Origin: Novosphingobium sp.
GTDB taxonomy: Bacteria; Pseudomonadota; Alphaproteobacteria; Sphingomonadales; Sphingomonadaceae
Direction of reading: 5' to 3'
Length of the DNA: 64,000 nt
Assembly: GCA_024236215.1 (NCBI GenBank)
Contig: JACKKX010000003.1
Location: 186,001-250,000 of the forward strand
Made by a program: the position numbers and the translations under genes. This document shows, piece by piece, positions 28,688 through 38,445 of this stretch. Under the pieces are notes generated by a model. The model saw only the letters and a list, made by a program, of their open reading frames with translations. It ran no database searches and was not told where the DNA came from. How positions within the stretch are numbered: position 1 is the first letter of the stretch; every line of letters begins with the position of its first letter.

Positions 28688-29343
28688 GCCGATCGGGACG
28701 CGATCCGGGTGAGCGGCTGCGCACCGGCAAGAAGCGCTCGACCAGTTCGGCGCGCTGGCTGACCCGCCAGCTCAACGATCCCTATGTCAAGCGCGCCAAG
28801 GCCGAGGGCTGGCGCAGCCGCGCCGCGTTCAAGCTGGCCGAACTCGATGACAAATACGGTCTGATCAAGGGCGCAAGCCGGGTGGTCGATCTGGGTGTGG
28901 CCCCTGGCGGCTGGAGCCAGGTGGTGCGTCAGCGCGCGCCCAGGGCCGCTGTAGTCGGCATCGACCTTTTGCCCACCGATCCGATCGAGGGGGTTACTCT
29001 GTTCCAGATGGACTTCATGGCAGATGAGGCACCCGCTGCGCTGCTAGAAGCACTGGGTGGGGCGCCAGACCTGGTGATCTCGGACATGGCGGCCAACACC
29101 GTGGGCCACAAGGCCACCGATCACCTGCGCACGATGGGTCTGGTCGAAACTGCGGCGCACTTCGCGATCGAGAACCTTGCACCGGGCGGCGCCTTCATCG
29201 CCAAGGTGCTGGCCGGCGGGACCGACACCGAACTGCTGGCGTTGCTCAAGAAGCATTTCACCAGCGTCAAGCACGCCAAGCCGCCCGCGAGCCGCAAGGA
29301 TTCGTCCGAATGGTACGTGATAGCGCAGGGCGTTAAGGCATAG
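28684..29343 (+). CDS. rlmE: 23S rRNA (uridine-2'-O-)-methyltransferase
   Basis: 219 residues. The SAM motif DLGVAPGGWSQVV, the VKRAKAEGWRSRAAFKLAELD start with catalytic Lys, DLVISDMAANTVGH (Asp) and AKVLAGG (Lys) together with a C-terminal Glu complete the K-D-K-E tetrad of FtsJ/RrmJ. It methylates U2552 in 23S rRNA. Followed by a bidirectional terminator hairpin. Confidence 0.95.
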   Translation: MSRSGRDPGERLRTGKKRSTSSARWLTRQLNDPYVKRAKAEGWRSRAAFKLAELDDKYGLIKGASRVVDLGVAPGGWSQVVRQRAPRAAVVGIDLLPTDPIEGVTLFQMDFMADEAPAALLEALGGAPDLVISDMAANTVGHKATDHLRTMGLVETAAHFAIENLAPGGAFIAKVLAGGTDTELLALLKKHFTSVKHAKPPASRKDSSEWYVIAQGVKA

Positions 29344-29350
29344 CATAGCA

Positions 29351-29380
29351 AAAGGGCGGAACCTTGCAGCCCCGCCCTTT
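29351..29380. terminator. Bidirectional intrinsic terminator
   Basis: Inverted arms AAAGGGCGG (29351-29359) and CCGCCCTTT (29372-29380) around a 12-nt loop, placed between convergent rlmE and the cytochrome gene. Confidence 0.75.
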
Positions 29381-29401
29381 CGATCCACCTATCGATCCGC
29401 C

Positions 29402-30289
29402 CTACTTGGCCGACTTGAGATAGGCGATCACGTTGGCGCGTTCCTGCGCGTCCGAGATGCCCGCGAAGGTCATCTTGGTGCCGGGCGCGAAAGCCTTGGG
29501 GTTGGTCAGCCAGGCGTCAAGCGTGGCATCGTCCCAGGTGCCGCCCTTGCCCTTGAGCGCATCGGAGAAGGCGAAACCGCCCCGGCCCGACGCCACGCCT
29601 TCGCCGTACACACCGGCGAGGTTGGGGCCGATCCCATTGGCGCCGCCCGCGTTGGCGGTGTGGCAGGCCTTGCACTTGGCAAACGACTTTTCGCCCGCAG
29701 CAGCATCGCCGACAATCGCTGCCGGGGCGGCATCGCCAGCCGGAGCGGCGGCAACCTCAGGCACCGCGGGAAGCGGCATGTTGGAACCCCTGGAATTGAG
29801 GAACACCATCAGGTTGGCGCGTTCGGCCGGATCGGAAATCCCGGCGAAGCTCATCTTGGTTCCCGGCGCGAAGGCCTTGGGGCTGGTCAGCCATTCGTTC
29901 ATGCTGGCCCAATCCCACTTGCCGCCCTTGCCCTTGAGCGCATCGGAGAAGGCGAAACCGCCCCGGCCTGCAGCGATGGATTCGCCCAGCACGCCATAAA
30001 GGTTCGGGCCGATGCCATTGGCCCCGCCTTGGTCGGCGTTGTGGCAGCTGGTGCACTTCTTGAAGGTCGCCTCGCCCTTGGCCGGATCGGCCGCCGTGAG
30101 CAGTGCCTCGATCGAGACCTGGGCTGCGCCGCCTTCCTCGGACGACACGCCTTCGATGGCATAGCCCATCGTCTCGGGCCGGTGCTCCTTGTCGGCGTGG
30201 AAATAGCGGCCCGAAAGGCTGGCAAGGCCCAGGGCAACGATGCCCGCGCCCAGCGTCCAGCCGGCAATGGTGTTGAAACGATCAGCCAT
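29402..30289 (-). CDS. Membrane-anchored dihaem cytochrome c (duplicated CycM-type domains)
   Basis: 295 residues. An uncleaved N-terminal helix (WTLGAGIVALGLASLSG) anchors two class I cytochrome c domains, with haem motifs CTSCH (79-83) and CKACH (206-210) and distal methionines in FAPGTKMSFAGI and FAPGTKMTFAGI. The two domains share long near-identical stretches (GRGGFAFSDALKGKGG, SPKAFAPGTKM/NPKAFAPGTKM), so it is an internal duplication of a CycM-like cytochrome c552 that carries electrons between bc1 and oxidases. Confidence 0.9.
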   Translation of the reverse strand: MADRFNTIAGWTLGAGIVALGLASLSGRYFHADKEHRPETMGYAIEGVSSEEGGAAQVSIEALLTAADPAKGEATFKKCTSCHNADQGGANGIGPNLYGVLGESIAAGRGGFAFSDALKGKGGKWDWASMNEWLTSPKAFAPGTKMSFAGISDPAERANLMVFLNSRGSNMPLPAVPEVAAAPAGDAAPAAIVGDAAAGEKSFAKCKACHTANAGGANGIGPNLAGVYGEGVASGRGGFAFSDALKGKGGTWDDATLDAWLTNPKAFAPGTKMTFAGISDAQERANVIAYLKSAK

Positions 30290-30402
30290 CGATATCGCCC
30301 CGTTGGGAAAAGTCAGGAAACTTTGCGGGCCGCTCTAGTGTCGCGCTGGCGCGAGCGCAAGGGGCATTGCACCGGCTCGAAATCGCGCTTAGCCCTTGGC
30401 CC

Positions 30403-32295
30403 ATGATTTCCTCGATCCTGATCGCCAACCGGGGCGAAATCGCCTGTCGGATCATCCGCACCGCACGGGCCATGGGTATCCGCACCATTGCCGTCTATTC
30501 GGATGCCGATGCCCGCGCGATGCACGTACGCGAGGCCGATCAGGCGGTGCACATCGGCCCTGCCCCAGCGCGCGAAAGCTATCTGGTGGCCGAGAAAATC
30601 CTCTCCGCCGCGCGCCAGTGCGGGGCCCAGGCGATCCACCCCGGCTATGGTTTTCTTTCCGAGAATGCCGAATTCGCCCAGGCCGTGATCGATGCCGGGC
30701 TGGTGTGGATCGGCCCCAAGCCCGCCAGCATCACCGCGATGGGGCTGAAAGATGCCGCCAAGAAGCTGATGCAAGCGGCGGGTGTTCCCACCACCCCCGG
30801 CTATCTCAGCGAGGATCAGGACCCCGAACGGCTTCGCGCCGAAGCCGGGAAGATCGGCTATCCCGTGCTGATCAAGGCGGTCGCGGGTGGCGGCGGCAAG
30901 GGGATGCGGCTGGTTGAGGCCGATGCGGATTTTGCAGAGGCGCTCGCCTCGTGTCAGCGCGAGGCGGCTTCGAGCTTTGGCAATGCCAACGTGTTGATCG
31001 AGAAGTACATTCTCTCGCCCCGGCATATCGAAGTGCAGATCTTCGGCGACAGTCACGGCAATGTCGTGCACCTGTTCGAGCGCGATTGCTCGCTCCAGCG
31101 CCGTCACCAGAAGGTCGTGGAGGAAGCCCCAGCGCCGGGGATGGATGCTGTCACCCGCGAGGCCGTCTGCGCCGCCGCCGTGCGCGCCGCCAATGCGGTG
31201 AACTACGAAGGCGCGGGCACGATCGAGTTCATCGCCGATGGCAGCGAGGGACTGCGCGCCGACCGGATCTGGTTCATGGAGATGAATACTCGCCTGCAGG
31301 TCGAACATCCCGTGACCGAGGAAATCACCGGGGTCGATCTGGTCGAGTGGCAGCTGCGCGTCGCCGCAGGCGAGCGCCTGCCGCTGGCGCAGGAAGATCT
31401 GGCGATCACCGGGCATGCCATGGAGGTGCGCCTCTATGCCGAGGATCCGGCCAAGGGCTTCCTCCCCGCCACCGGGGCGCTCGATCAGCTCTGGCTTTCG
31501 CGCATGGTCAGGATCGACAGCGGAGTCGAGCAAGGCGACGCGATCAGCCCGTTCTACGATCCGATGATCGCCAAGCTGATTTCCCTCGGCGCCAGTCGCG
31601 AGCAGGCCCGCACCGGGCTTATGGAGGCTCTGGATGACAGCTTCGTCGCGCCGCTGCGCACCAACAAGGGCTTTCTCTATGAATGCCTGGCCGATCCGGA
31701 CTTTGCCGCGGGCAGGGTCGATACCGGGCTGATCGCGCGGCGCGGCGAAGCGCTGGTGCCTGCTGCCGAGCCAAGCCAGGCGGCCGCCGATGCCGCCGCG
31801 CAGCGCCTCAGGCGCGACTGGCTGGGGTGGGGCGCCAAAGGGCACGAGCGCGCGATACGCCACGGCCTGTTCGGATTTCGCCTCAACCGCGCGCCCGAAA
31901 CCCGGATCGCGCTGTGGGCCGATGGCTATATGCTGCGGGGCGACAGCACGGCTGCATCCACCCTGCGCAGCGATATGGTCCCCTCGGGCGAGGTCATGGT
32001 GACCGAGCGCGGGCAAAGCCGGGTCTTCTCGTTCCACGCGCCCCGGTCGGGTGCGGGGCATTCGGTCCACGATGGCGATATCCTGGCACCGATGCCGGGC
32101 AAGGTCATCGCGGTCGATGTGGCCGCTGGCCAGCGCGTGAGCAAGGGCCAGCGATTGATGGTGCTCGAAGCGATGAAGATGGAGCACGCACTCACCGCTC
32201 CGTTCGATGGCACCGTTGCCGAACTTACCGCCGTGGCCGGTGCCCAGGTTCAGGTCGAGGCGCTGCTCGCCCGGATCGACGCGGCGGACGAATGA
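30403..32295 (+). CDS. Acyl-CoA carboxylase biotin carboxylase/BCCP subunit
   Basis: 630 residues. The biotin carboxylase N-lobe begins ILIANRGEIACRIIRTARAMGIRT; an ATP-grasp glycine loop (GGGGKGMRL) and the catalytic region FMEMNTRLQVEHPVTEE follow; the C-terminal biotinyl domain has EAMKMEH with biotin-accepting Lys592. The layout is that of propionyl-, methylcrotonyl- or geranyl-CoA carboxylase alpha subunits. Overlaps the carboxyltransferase gene by 4 bp. The substrate cannot be fixed from sequence. Confidence 0.9.
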   Translation: MISSILIANRGEIACRIIRTARAMGIRTIAVYSDADARAMHVREADQAVHIGPAPARESYLVAEKILSAARQCGAQAIHPGYGFLSENAEFAQAVIDAGLVWIGPKPASITAMGLKDAAKKLMQAAGVPTTPGYLSEDQDPERLRAEAGKIGYPVLIKAVAGGGGKGMRLVEADADFAEALASCQREAASSFGNANVLIEKYILSPRHIEVQIFGDSHGNVVHLFERDCSLQRRHQKVVEEAPAPGMDAVTREAVCAAAVRAANAVNYEGAGTIEFIADGSEGLRADRIWFMEMNTRLQVEHPVTEEITGVDLVEWQLRVAAGERLPLAQEDLAITGHAMEVRLYAEDPAKGFLPATGALDQLWLSRMVRIDSGVEQGDAISPFYDPMIAKLISLGASREQARTGLMEALDDSFVAPLRTNKGFLYECLADPDFAAGRVDTGLIARRGEALVPAAEPSQAAADAAAQRLRRDWLGWGAKGHERAIRHGLFGFRLNRAPETRIALWADGYMLRGDSTAASTLRSDMVPSGEVMVTERGQSRVFSFHAPRSGAGHSVHDGDILAPMPGKVIAVDVAAGQRVSKGQRLMVLEAMKMEHALTAPFDGTVAELTAVAGAQVQVEALLARIDAADE

Positions 32296-33815
32296 CCTGG
32301 AAGGACGAGATCGCGGAGCTGCGCCGGCGGCGCGAGCTGGCCGAGCAGATGGGTGGCACCGAAAAGGTCGCGCGCCAGCATTCGCGCGGCAAGATGGATG
32401 CGCGGGCGCGGATCAAGGGGCTGGTCGATCCCGGCAGCTTTCGCGAGATCGGCAAGATCGCCGGGCGCGGCGCCTATGGCCCCGATGGCGAGCTGCTCGA
32501 TCTTGCCCCGTCCAACCTGATCTTCGGGCGCGCCAATATCGAGGGCCGCCCGGTGGTGGCCTCGGCTGATGATTTCACCGTACGCGGCGGAGCGGCCGAT
32601 GCCGCGATCAAGCGCAAGTTCGTGCAGTGCGAAGCGATGGCGCACACCCTCAAGATCCCACTGATCCGCATGATCGACGGGACCGGCGGAGGCGGTTCGG
32701 TCAAGACGCTCGAACAAATCGGGGCAACCTATGTGCCCGCGGTCCCGGGCTGGGGCGACGTGGTCAAGAACCTCGACACGGTGCCGGTGGTGGCGCTGGC
32801 GCTGGGGCCCACCGCAGGGCTTGGCGCGGCGCGGGTGGTGGCGAGCCACTATTCGATCATGGTCAAGGGCCTCAGCCAGCTGTTCGCGGCCGGGCCGGCG
32901 GTGGTCGAGGCGATTGGCGAGGCGAGTGACAAGGAACAGCTGGGCGGATCGATCATCCATACCCGCAACGGCGTGGTCGACGAAGAGGTGGCGAGCGAGC
33001 AAGAAGCCTTCGCCCGTGCCCGCCACTTCCTTTCGTACCTGCCCAGCCATGTCGGGCAAGCCGCACCGCGTACCGCCAATGCCGACCCTATCGACCGCCG
33101 CGATCAGAAGCTGATCGGCCTTGTCCCGCGCGAGGCCAAGCAGGTCTATTCGATGCGCAAGCTGCTGGAGATGGTGTTCGATCAAGGATCGGTGTTCGAG
33201 ATGGGCAGGCTTTGGGGCCGCGCCGCGATCACCGCCTTCGCCCGGCTCGATGGATGGCCGGTGGCGGTGCTGGCCAGCGATCCCAGCTATCTTGGCGGAT
33301 CGTGGGAAGCGCGCACCAGCGAAAAGGCCGAGCGCTTCATCAAGCTGGCCGACCAGTTCCGCCTGCCGGTGGTCCATCTGGTCGACAATCCCGGCTTCAT
33401 GATCGGGCGCGAGGCCGAGATGGCGGGCACGATCCGCTATGGCGTCCAGGCGATGAACGCGATCTACAAGGCCACGGTGCCGCTGTGTTCGGTGATCGTG
33501 CGCCGCGCCTATGGCATCGCCGGCAGCGCGATGAGCAACGCCGAAACCTTCCAGTACCGCTTCGCCTGGCCCTCGGGCGACTGGGGCAGTCTGCCGATCG
33601 AAGGCGGGATCGAGGTGGCCTACAAGAGCGAAATCGAGGCCGCCGAAGACCCGCAAGCTCACCTGGAGGCGATCCGCGAACGCCTCAACCGCGTACGCAG
33701 CCCATTTCGCACCGCCGAAATCTTCGGGATCGAGGACATCATCGACCCGCGCGAAACCCGGCCCCTGCTGTGCGAATTCGCCGATCTAGCGTGGAAAGCG
33801 CTGGGGGAGGGCTAG
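32292..33815 (+). CDS. Acyl-CoA carboxylase carboxyltransferase subunit
   Basis: 507 residues, beta-subunit of a biotin-dependent acyl-CoA carboxylase with two crotonase-like carboxyltransferase domains. Marks include LIRMIDGTGGGGSVKTLEQIG, LALGPTAGLGAARVVASHYS, LVDNPGFMIGREAEMAGTIR (oxyanion/CoA binding) and AYGIAGSAMSNAETFQYRFAWPSG split across lobe 2. It partners the 30403-32295 subunit; together they carboxylate a short or branched acyl-CoA. The usual enoyl-CoA and acyl-CoA dehydrogenase neighbours are not present. Confidence 0.9.
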   Translation: MTWKDEIAELRRRRELAEQMGGTEKVARQHSRGKMDARARIKGLVDPGSFREIGKIAGRGAYGPDGELLDLAPSNLIFGRANIEGRPVVASADDFTVRGGAADAAIKRKFVQCEAMAHTLKIPLIRMIDGTGGGGSVKTLEQIGATYVPAVPGWGDVVKNLDTVPVVALALGPTAGLGAARVVASHYSIMVKGLSQLFAAGPAVVEAIGEASDKEQLGGSIIHTRNGVVDEEVASEQEAFARARHFLSYLPSHVGQAAPRTANADPIDRRDQKLIGLVPREAKQVYSMRKLLEMVFDQGSVFEMGRLWGRAAITAFARLDGWPVAVLASDPSYLGGSWEARTSEKAERFIKLADQFRLPVVHLVDNPGFMIGREAEMAGTIRYGVQAMNAIYKATVPLCSVIVRRAYGIAGSAMSNAETFQYRFAWPSGDWGSLPIEGGIEVAYKSEIEAAEDPQAHLEAIRERLNRVRSPFRTAEIFGIEDIIDPRETRPLLCEFADLAWKALGEG

Positions 33816-33846
33816 ACTGGGCGCCTTCCGCCGCGTGGGCGCGCCG

Positions 33847-34476
33847 CTATGCCTGGTCTGACGATGCAAAGTGCATCAGCTGATCCTGAAGCGCCTTCTG
33901 AAATGCGGGTCGGCTGGTCATGCGATTGAGGAAATTCTCGGTAGCGGGGCGCGTGCCGAAGGCGCGGACCTTTTCCACCCGCAAGACGTCGGCCATCAGG
34001 AGATCGGCAAGAGTGAACCGGTTACCGACCAGCCATTCGCGTTCGCCCAGTACCCGCTCCATGTGATTGAGTCGGCCTTCCATCCACGGCGTAAGGCCGT
34101 TTTCGGCAGCGCCAGTGATCTCAAGAAACCACCAGGGAACCGTTACCATCTCAACGGAATTGAGTGCGGCAACGACCCATTGAATCGTCTCCGCTTCCCG
34201 GGAGGGCTCACGCGGCAGCAAATGCGCGCTCTTGCGGCCCAGATGCAAAAGGCAGGCCCCGCTTTCAAAGATCTCCAGGTCGCCATCCGACATGTAAGGC
34301 ACCTGACCGAATGGCTGGTGATCAAGGTGGTTGGTCTCCCGATCGCCAAACGGCACGGTTTTGACCTGATAAGCAAGACCCGCCTCCTCGCAGGCCCAGC
34401 GCAGCCGCAGATCGCGCACGAATCCCCGGGGGCCCTGCGGAACCCAATCCAGTGTCCAGATCGTCAGATCGCCCAC
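33847..34476 (-). CDS. Glutathione S-transferase-like protein
   Basis: 209 residues. The thioredoxin-like N-terminal domain (LTIWTLDWVP...GFVRDLRLRWACEEAGLAY, cis-Pro in FGQVPYMSDGDLEIFESGACLLHL with the ES glutathione motif) is followed by the alpha-helical domain containing WLVGNRFTLADLLMADVL. The start is GTG 34476, with AGGATAG upstream and 5 bp after the glpD stop; this gives standard GST length. Co-transcribed with glpD. Confidence 0.85.
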   Translation of the reverse strand: MGDLTIWTLDWVPQGPRGFVRDLRLRWACEEAGLAYQVKTVPFGDRETNHLDHQPFGQVPYMSDGDLEIFESGACLLHLGRKSAHLLPREPSREAETIQWVVAALNSVEMVTVPWWFLEITGAAENGLTPWMEGRLNHMERVLGEREWLVGNRFTLADLLMADVLRVEKVRAFGTRPATENFLNRMTSRPAFQKALQDQLMHFASSDQA

Positions 34477-34481
34477 AGCCG

Positions 34482-35969
34482 CTATCCTTTCATTCCCAGC
34501 GCGGCGCCCAGATAGTCCGCCAGTTCCGCCTGCTGCGCAGCGCTGAGCCGCAATCCCAGCTTGGTGCGCCGCCACAGCATGTCCTCGGCGGTCAGGGCCC
34601 ATTCCTCGGCCCGCAGGTAATCGACCTCGGCCTGGCTCAGTCCGGCGCCGAAATCGCGCCCCAGGTCGGCCCAGCCTTGCGCAGCGCCCAGCCAGCGTTC
34701 GGCGCGGGTGCCATAGGCACGGGCCAGGCGATCGGCCTGAACTTCGCCCAGGAAGGGATAGCGCCCGGCCAGATTGGCCTTGAGCAGGGGCAGCTCTTCC
34801 ATCCCGAAATCGCCGCCCGGCAGCGCTCGCAGCCGAGTCCAGGCGGGGCCGGAAAGCGTATGCAGCCGCGTGCCGAGCCGGTCCACGGCTTCCTCGGCCA
34901 GATGGCGATAGGTGGTAATCTTGCCGCCATAGACCGACAGAAGCGGCGCGCCTTCGTCCTCGTCCGAAAGGTCGAGCCGATAGCCGCGGGTCGCCGCCTC
35001 GGGCTTGCCCGATCCGTCGTCGACCAGCGGGCGCACACCGGAATAGGTCCAGACCACATCCGCCGGGGCGATCGGCCGGGCGAAATAGCGGCTCGCCCCT
35101 TCGCACAGATAGGCGATCTCTTCCTCGCTCGCGGCGATCGGATCGCCCTCGCGCTGATCGGCGTCGGTGGTGCCGATCAGGGTGAAATCGCGCTCATAGG
35201 GAATGGCGAAGAAGATCCGCCCATCGGGAAGCTGGAAGAAATAGGCATAGGGATGGTCGAACAGCTTGCGCACCACGATGTGCGATCCGCGAACCAGCCG
35301 CATCCCGTGGTCGGGCTTGTCCCCCACCAGGTTTTCGACCTTGAGCACCGCCGACCCTGCGGCGTTGACCAGCGCGCGGGCGCGGATCGTCCCGCACGGG
35401 GTTTCGATCATCCAGCCCCCGGCCTCGCGCCGCGCCGAGGTCACCGGGGTGCGGGTCAGCACTTCGGCCCCGTGCTCTCGCGCATCCATCGCATTGAGCA
35501 CCACCAGCCGGGCATCGTCGACCCAGCCGTCTGAATATTCGAACCCTGCCGCGAAGCCCGCCTTGAGCGGCGCACCAGCGGGATGTCGGCGCAGATCGAT
35601 GCTTCGGGTGGCAGGCAGGCGCTTCCTGCCGCCGATATGGTCGTAGAGGAACAGCCCCAGCCGCAGCAGCCAGCGCGGGCGCAGGCCGTGCACATGAGGC
35701 AGGACAAAGCGCATGGGGTGGATGATGTGCGGGGCGATGGCCCACAAGGCTTCACGCTCGGCCAGCGCCTCGCGCACCAGCGCGAACTCATAGTGCTCCA
35801 GATAGCGAAGGCCGCCATGGATCAGCTTGGTCGAGGCCGAGCTGGTGCCGCAGGCCAGATCGCCGGCTTCAATCAGCACAACCCGCGCGCCGCGCCCGGC
35901 GGCATCGCGCGCGATCCCCGTGCCGTTGATCCCGCCGCCGATTACCGCAAGATCGAACATCGACTCCAT
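34482..35969 (-). CDS. glpD: Glycerol-3-phosphate dehydrogenase
   Basis: 495 residues. The FAD motif GGGINGTGIARDAAGRG begins at 11; SASTKLIHGGLRYLEHYEFALVREAL is the GlpD signature, and KITTYRHLAEEAVD lies in the C-terminal part. A membrane-peripheral flavoenzyme oxidising glycerol-3-P to DHAP with electrons to ubiquinone. The MFS gene ends upstream 7 bp away, so the MFS-glpD-GST genes run together leftward. Confidence 0.94.
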   Translation of the reverse strand: MESMFDLAVIGGGINGTGIARDAAGRGARVVLIEAGDLACGTSSASTKLIHGGLRYLEHYEFALVREALAEREALWAIAPHIIHPMRFVLPHVHGLRPRWLLRLGLFLYDHIGGRKRLPATRSIDLRRHPAGAPLKAGFAAGFEYSDGWVDDARLVVLNAMDAREHGAEVLTRTPVTSARREAGGWMIETPCGTIRARALVNAAGSAVLKVENLVGDKPDHGMRLVRGSHIVVRKLFDHPYAYFFQLPDGRIFFAIPYERDFTLIGTTDADQREGDPIAASEEEIAYLCEGASRYFARPIAPADVVWTYSGVRPLVDDGSGKPEAATRGYRLDLSDEDEGAPLLSVYGGKITTYRHLAEEAVDRLGTRLHTLSGPAWTRLRALPGGDFGMEELPLLKANLAGRYPFLGEVQADRLARAYGTRAERWLGAAQGWADLGRDFGAGLSQAEVDYLRAEEWALTAEDMLWRRTKLGLRLSAAQQAELADYLGAALGMKG

Positions 35970-35976
35970 CGTCGCC

Positions 35977-37245
35977 TCAATTCAGCTCCGGACCGGTCAC
36001 CGGCCGCGCCATCCCCGGCGGGGTCAGGCGGCGGAACAGGCGACCGTGCTCGCTGTAGAGTACCGCCGCGAGCGAGACCAGTCCGCACCCCAGCAAGGCC
36101 AAAGCCAGCGGCCGTGCGGTCCCGTCGTAAACCTGCCCGCCCAGCCCGCCCAGCAGCGAACCCACCACCATTCGCGAAAAGGCCTGGAACGAGCTGGCTG
36201 CACCGGCGATCCGGGCAAAGGGTTGCAGGGCGATCGAGCCGAAATTGGCCCCCAGAAAGCCCATCAGGCAGATGTTCGCGCCCATCAGCGGAATGAAATG
36301 CCACAGATCCTCCTTGCCGCCAAAGGCCTGCCAGACCTGGACCAACGATACGACAATGTAGGCGATCAAGGCAGCATGGCTGACCCGCCGCGCACCGAAG
36401 CGCTCGACGATCCGCGCGTTGGAGAAGTTGGCCACCGCCAGCCCGGCGGCGAGCAGCGCGAAGATCAGCGGAAAGCTCTCTCCCGCCCCGAATTGCTCGG
36501 CGATCAACTGCTGCGCGCTGTTGAGATAGGTGAACATGGCCCCCGCAAGCATCGCCCCGCCGACCACATAGCCCAGCGCGGCGCGATTGCTTGCTGCCTC
36601 GGCCATGTTTGCCGCAATGGCCCCGATCGCGACGGGCTGGCGGAACCGGGGGTCAAGCGTTTCGGGCAGACGCGAATATACCCACGCCGCCACAATCGCC
36701 GCCATCACAGCCATGCCGCCGAAGATCCAGCGCCAGCCCGCGACCAGCAGCACCGCCTGGCCGTAACTGGGCGCGATCATCGGCACGAACATGAAGACCA
36801 CCGAAATAGTCGACATCATCCGGGCCATCCGGTCGCCCCCAAACCGGTCGCGGATGATTGCGCTGGGCAAGGTCGCCAGCGCCGCGCTGGCCAGGGCCTG
36901 CAGCGCACGAAGCACCAGGAGCATGGGAAAGCTTGTCGCCAAGGCGCAGCCAATCGACAGTATTCCGTACCCGGCAAAGGCACACATCAGCACCGGACGG
37001 CGACCGAACCGATCGGCCAGGGCGCCCGGCAGGAGCGAGCCGAAAGCCGCCGCGAACAGGAACACGCCGATCACCAGCTGCCGGCTGTTGGGATCCGCAA
37101 TCTTGAGATCGCGGGCGATTTCGCCCAGCGCGGGCAGCATGGCATCGATGCACAGCGCTTGCAGCGCCATGGTCATCGCCATCATGGCGATGAATTCGCG
37201 CTCACCGATGCTGGCCGGTGAGGAAGAAGGCTGCGCGCAGTCCAT
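35977..37245 (-). CDS. MFS multidrug efflux transporter (Bcr/CflA type)
   Basis: 422 residues with twelve predicted helices. It contains ALCIDAMLPALGEIARDL (the helix 1 motif of Bcr/CflA, with Asp), LADRFGRRPVLM (MFS loop 2-3 motif) and SAIIRDRFGGDRMARMMS. Proton-driven export of drugs or small metabolites is the known role. ATG 37245 is chosen over longer frames that would overlap the divergent dinB gene. Confidence 0.87.
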   Translation of the reverse strand: MDCAQPSSSPASIGEREFIAMMAMTMALQALCIDAMLPALGEIARDLKIADPNSRQLVIGVFLFAAAFGSLLPGALADRFGRRPVLMCAFAGYGILSIGCALATSFPMLLVLRALQALASAALATLPSAIIRDRFGGDRMARMMSTISVVFMFVPMIAPSYGQAVLLVAGWRWIFGGMAVMAAIVAAWVYSRLPETLDPRFRQPVAIGAIAANMAEAASNRAALGYVVGGAMLAGAMFTYLNSAQQLIAEQFGAGESFPLIFALLAAGLAVANFSNARIVERFGARRVSHAALIAYIVVSLVQVWQAFGGKEDLWHFIPLMGANICLMGFLGANFGSIALQPFARIAGAASSFQAFSRMVVGSLLGGLGGQVYDGTARPLALALLGCGLVSLAAVLYSEHGRLFRRLTPPGMARPVTGPELN

Positions 37246-37329
37246 TGGCCGCCATTGGCCGCAATGCGCGAGGCAAGCCAGCGTTTTCGCCGCTGTTTCA
37301 TGCCGCGCACTGCCACTATGCTGTGGACG

Positions 37330-38445
37330 ATGGACGAATCCGCCGAATTCGACGACGAGCCGCAGGGGCTGCGCAAGATCATCCATGTCGACATGGATGC
37401 CTTCTATGCCAGCGTCGAGCAGCGCGACGATCCGGCGCTGCGCGGACTTCCGGTGGCGGTGGGAGGTGACGGGCCGCGCGGCGTTCTGACAACGTGTTCC
37501 TATGAAGCGCGCAAATTCGGCTGCCGCTCGGCCATGCCATCGGTGACGGCCAAGCGGCTCTGTCCCGAGCTGATCTTCCGCCGTCCGCGCTTTGCCGTCT
37601 ACACCGAGGTTTCTCGCCAGATCCGCGCGGTCTTTCGCGAATTCGCCCCGCTGGTCGAGCCGCTGAGCCTTGACGAGGCCTATCTTGACGTCACCCGCGA
37701 CCTCAAGGGGATCGGATCGGCCACCCGGATCGCCGAGCTGATCCGGGGGCGGATCCGGCAGGAAACCGGCCTCACCGCCAGCGCCGGGGTTTCCTATAAC
37801 AAATTCCTCGCGAAGCTCGCTTCCGATCAGAACAAGCCCGATGGCCTGTGCGTGATCCGGCCTGGCGAGGGCGCCGGCTTTGTCGCCGCGCTGCCGGTCA
37901 GGCGCTTCTTCGGGATTGGCCCCAAGGGCGCGGAAAAGATGGCCGCGCTGGGGATCGAGACCGGCGCCGATCTGGCCCGGTGCGATATCCACTTTCTGCG
38001 CGAACATTTCGGCAGCCAGGCCGACTATCTCTACCGCGCGGCACGCGGGATCGATCTGCGCCGGGTCGAGGCCAACCGGCCCCGCAAGTCTCTCGGCGCC
38101 GAACGCACGCTCGATCGCGACATTTCCTCGGGGCCCGCGCTCAAGGAGGTGCTCGAGAAGATTATCGAGCTAACCTGGAACCGGATCGAGCGCAGCCAGG
38201 CCCAGGGGCGCACCATCACCCTCAAGCTCAAGCTGGCCGATTTCTCCAACCTGACCCGCGCGCGTTCGCTCGACGCGCCGTTGGCGAGCCGGGCGATGCT
38301 GGCGGCGGCTGCCTATGCGCTGCTCGACGAGATTCTGCCGCTGGCGCAGCCGGTTCGGCTGGTCGGGCTGACGCTTTCGGCCTTCGATGAGACAGCACCG
38401 CCCACTGCAGAAGTCGGGGCGGTTCAGCGCGAGCTACCGTTCTAA
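37330..38445 (+). CDS. dinB: DNA polymerase IV (Y-family)
   Basis: 371 residues. The palm residues are visible in IIHVDMDAFYASVEQRDDPALRG (Asp21) and PLSLDEAYLDVT (Asp-Glu pair); the thumb/HhH region follows at VRRFFGIGPKGAEKMAALGI. The C-terminus QRELPF looks like a beta-clamp-binding motif. Error-prone translesion synthesis. An in-frame ATG at 37318 is an alternative start. No LexA box was recognised in the 84-bp divergent region. Confidence 0.93.
   Translation: MDESAEFDDEPQGLRKIIHVDMDAFYASVEQRDDPALRGLPVAVGGDGPRGVLTTCSYEARKFGCRSAMPSVTAKRLCPELIFRRPRFAVYTEVSRQIRAVFREFAPLVEPLSLDEAYLDVTRDLKGIGSATRIAELIRGRIRQETGLTASAGVSYNKFLAKLASDQNKPDGLCVIRPGEGAGFVAALPVRRFFGIGPKGAEKMAALGIETGADLARCDIHFLREHFGSQADYLYRAARGIDLRRVEANRPRKSLGAERTLDRDISSGPALKEVLEKIIELTWNRIERSQAQGRTITLKLKLADFSNLTRARSLDAPLASRAMLAAAAYALLDEILPLAQPVRLVGLTLSAFDETAPPTAEVGAVQRELPF

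Noticed and set aside
30313-32187. 624-codon open frame antisense to the biotin carboxylase gene
   Set aside because: High GC leaves long antisense frames; the plus-strand gene has every catalytic motif of its family, and the antisense product looks like none.
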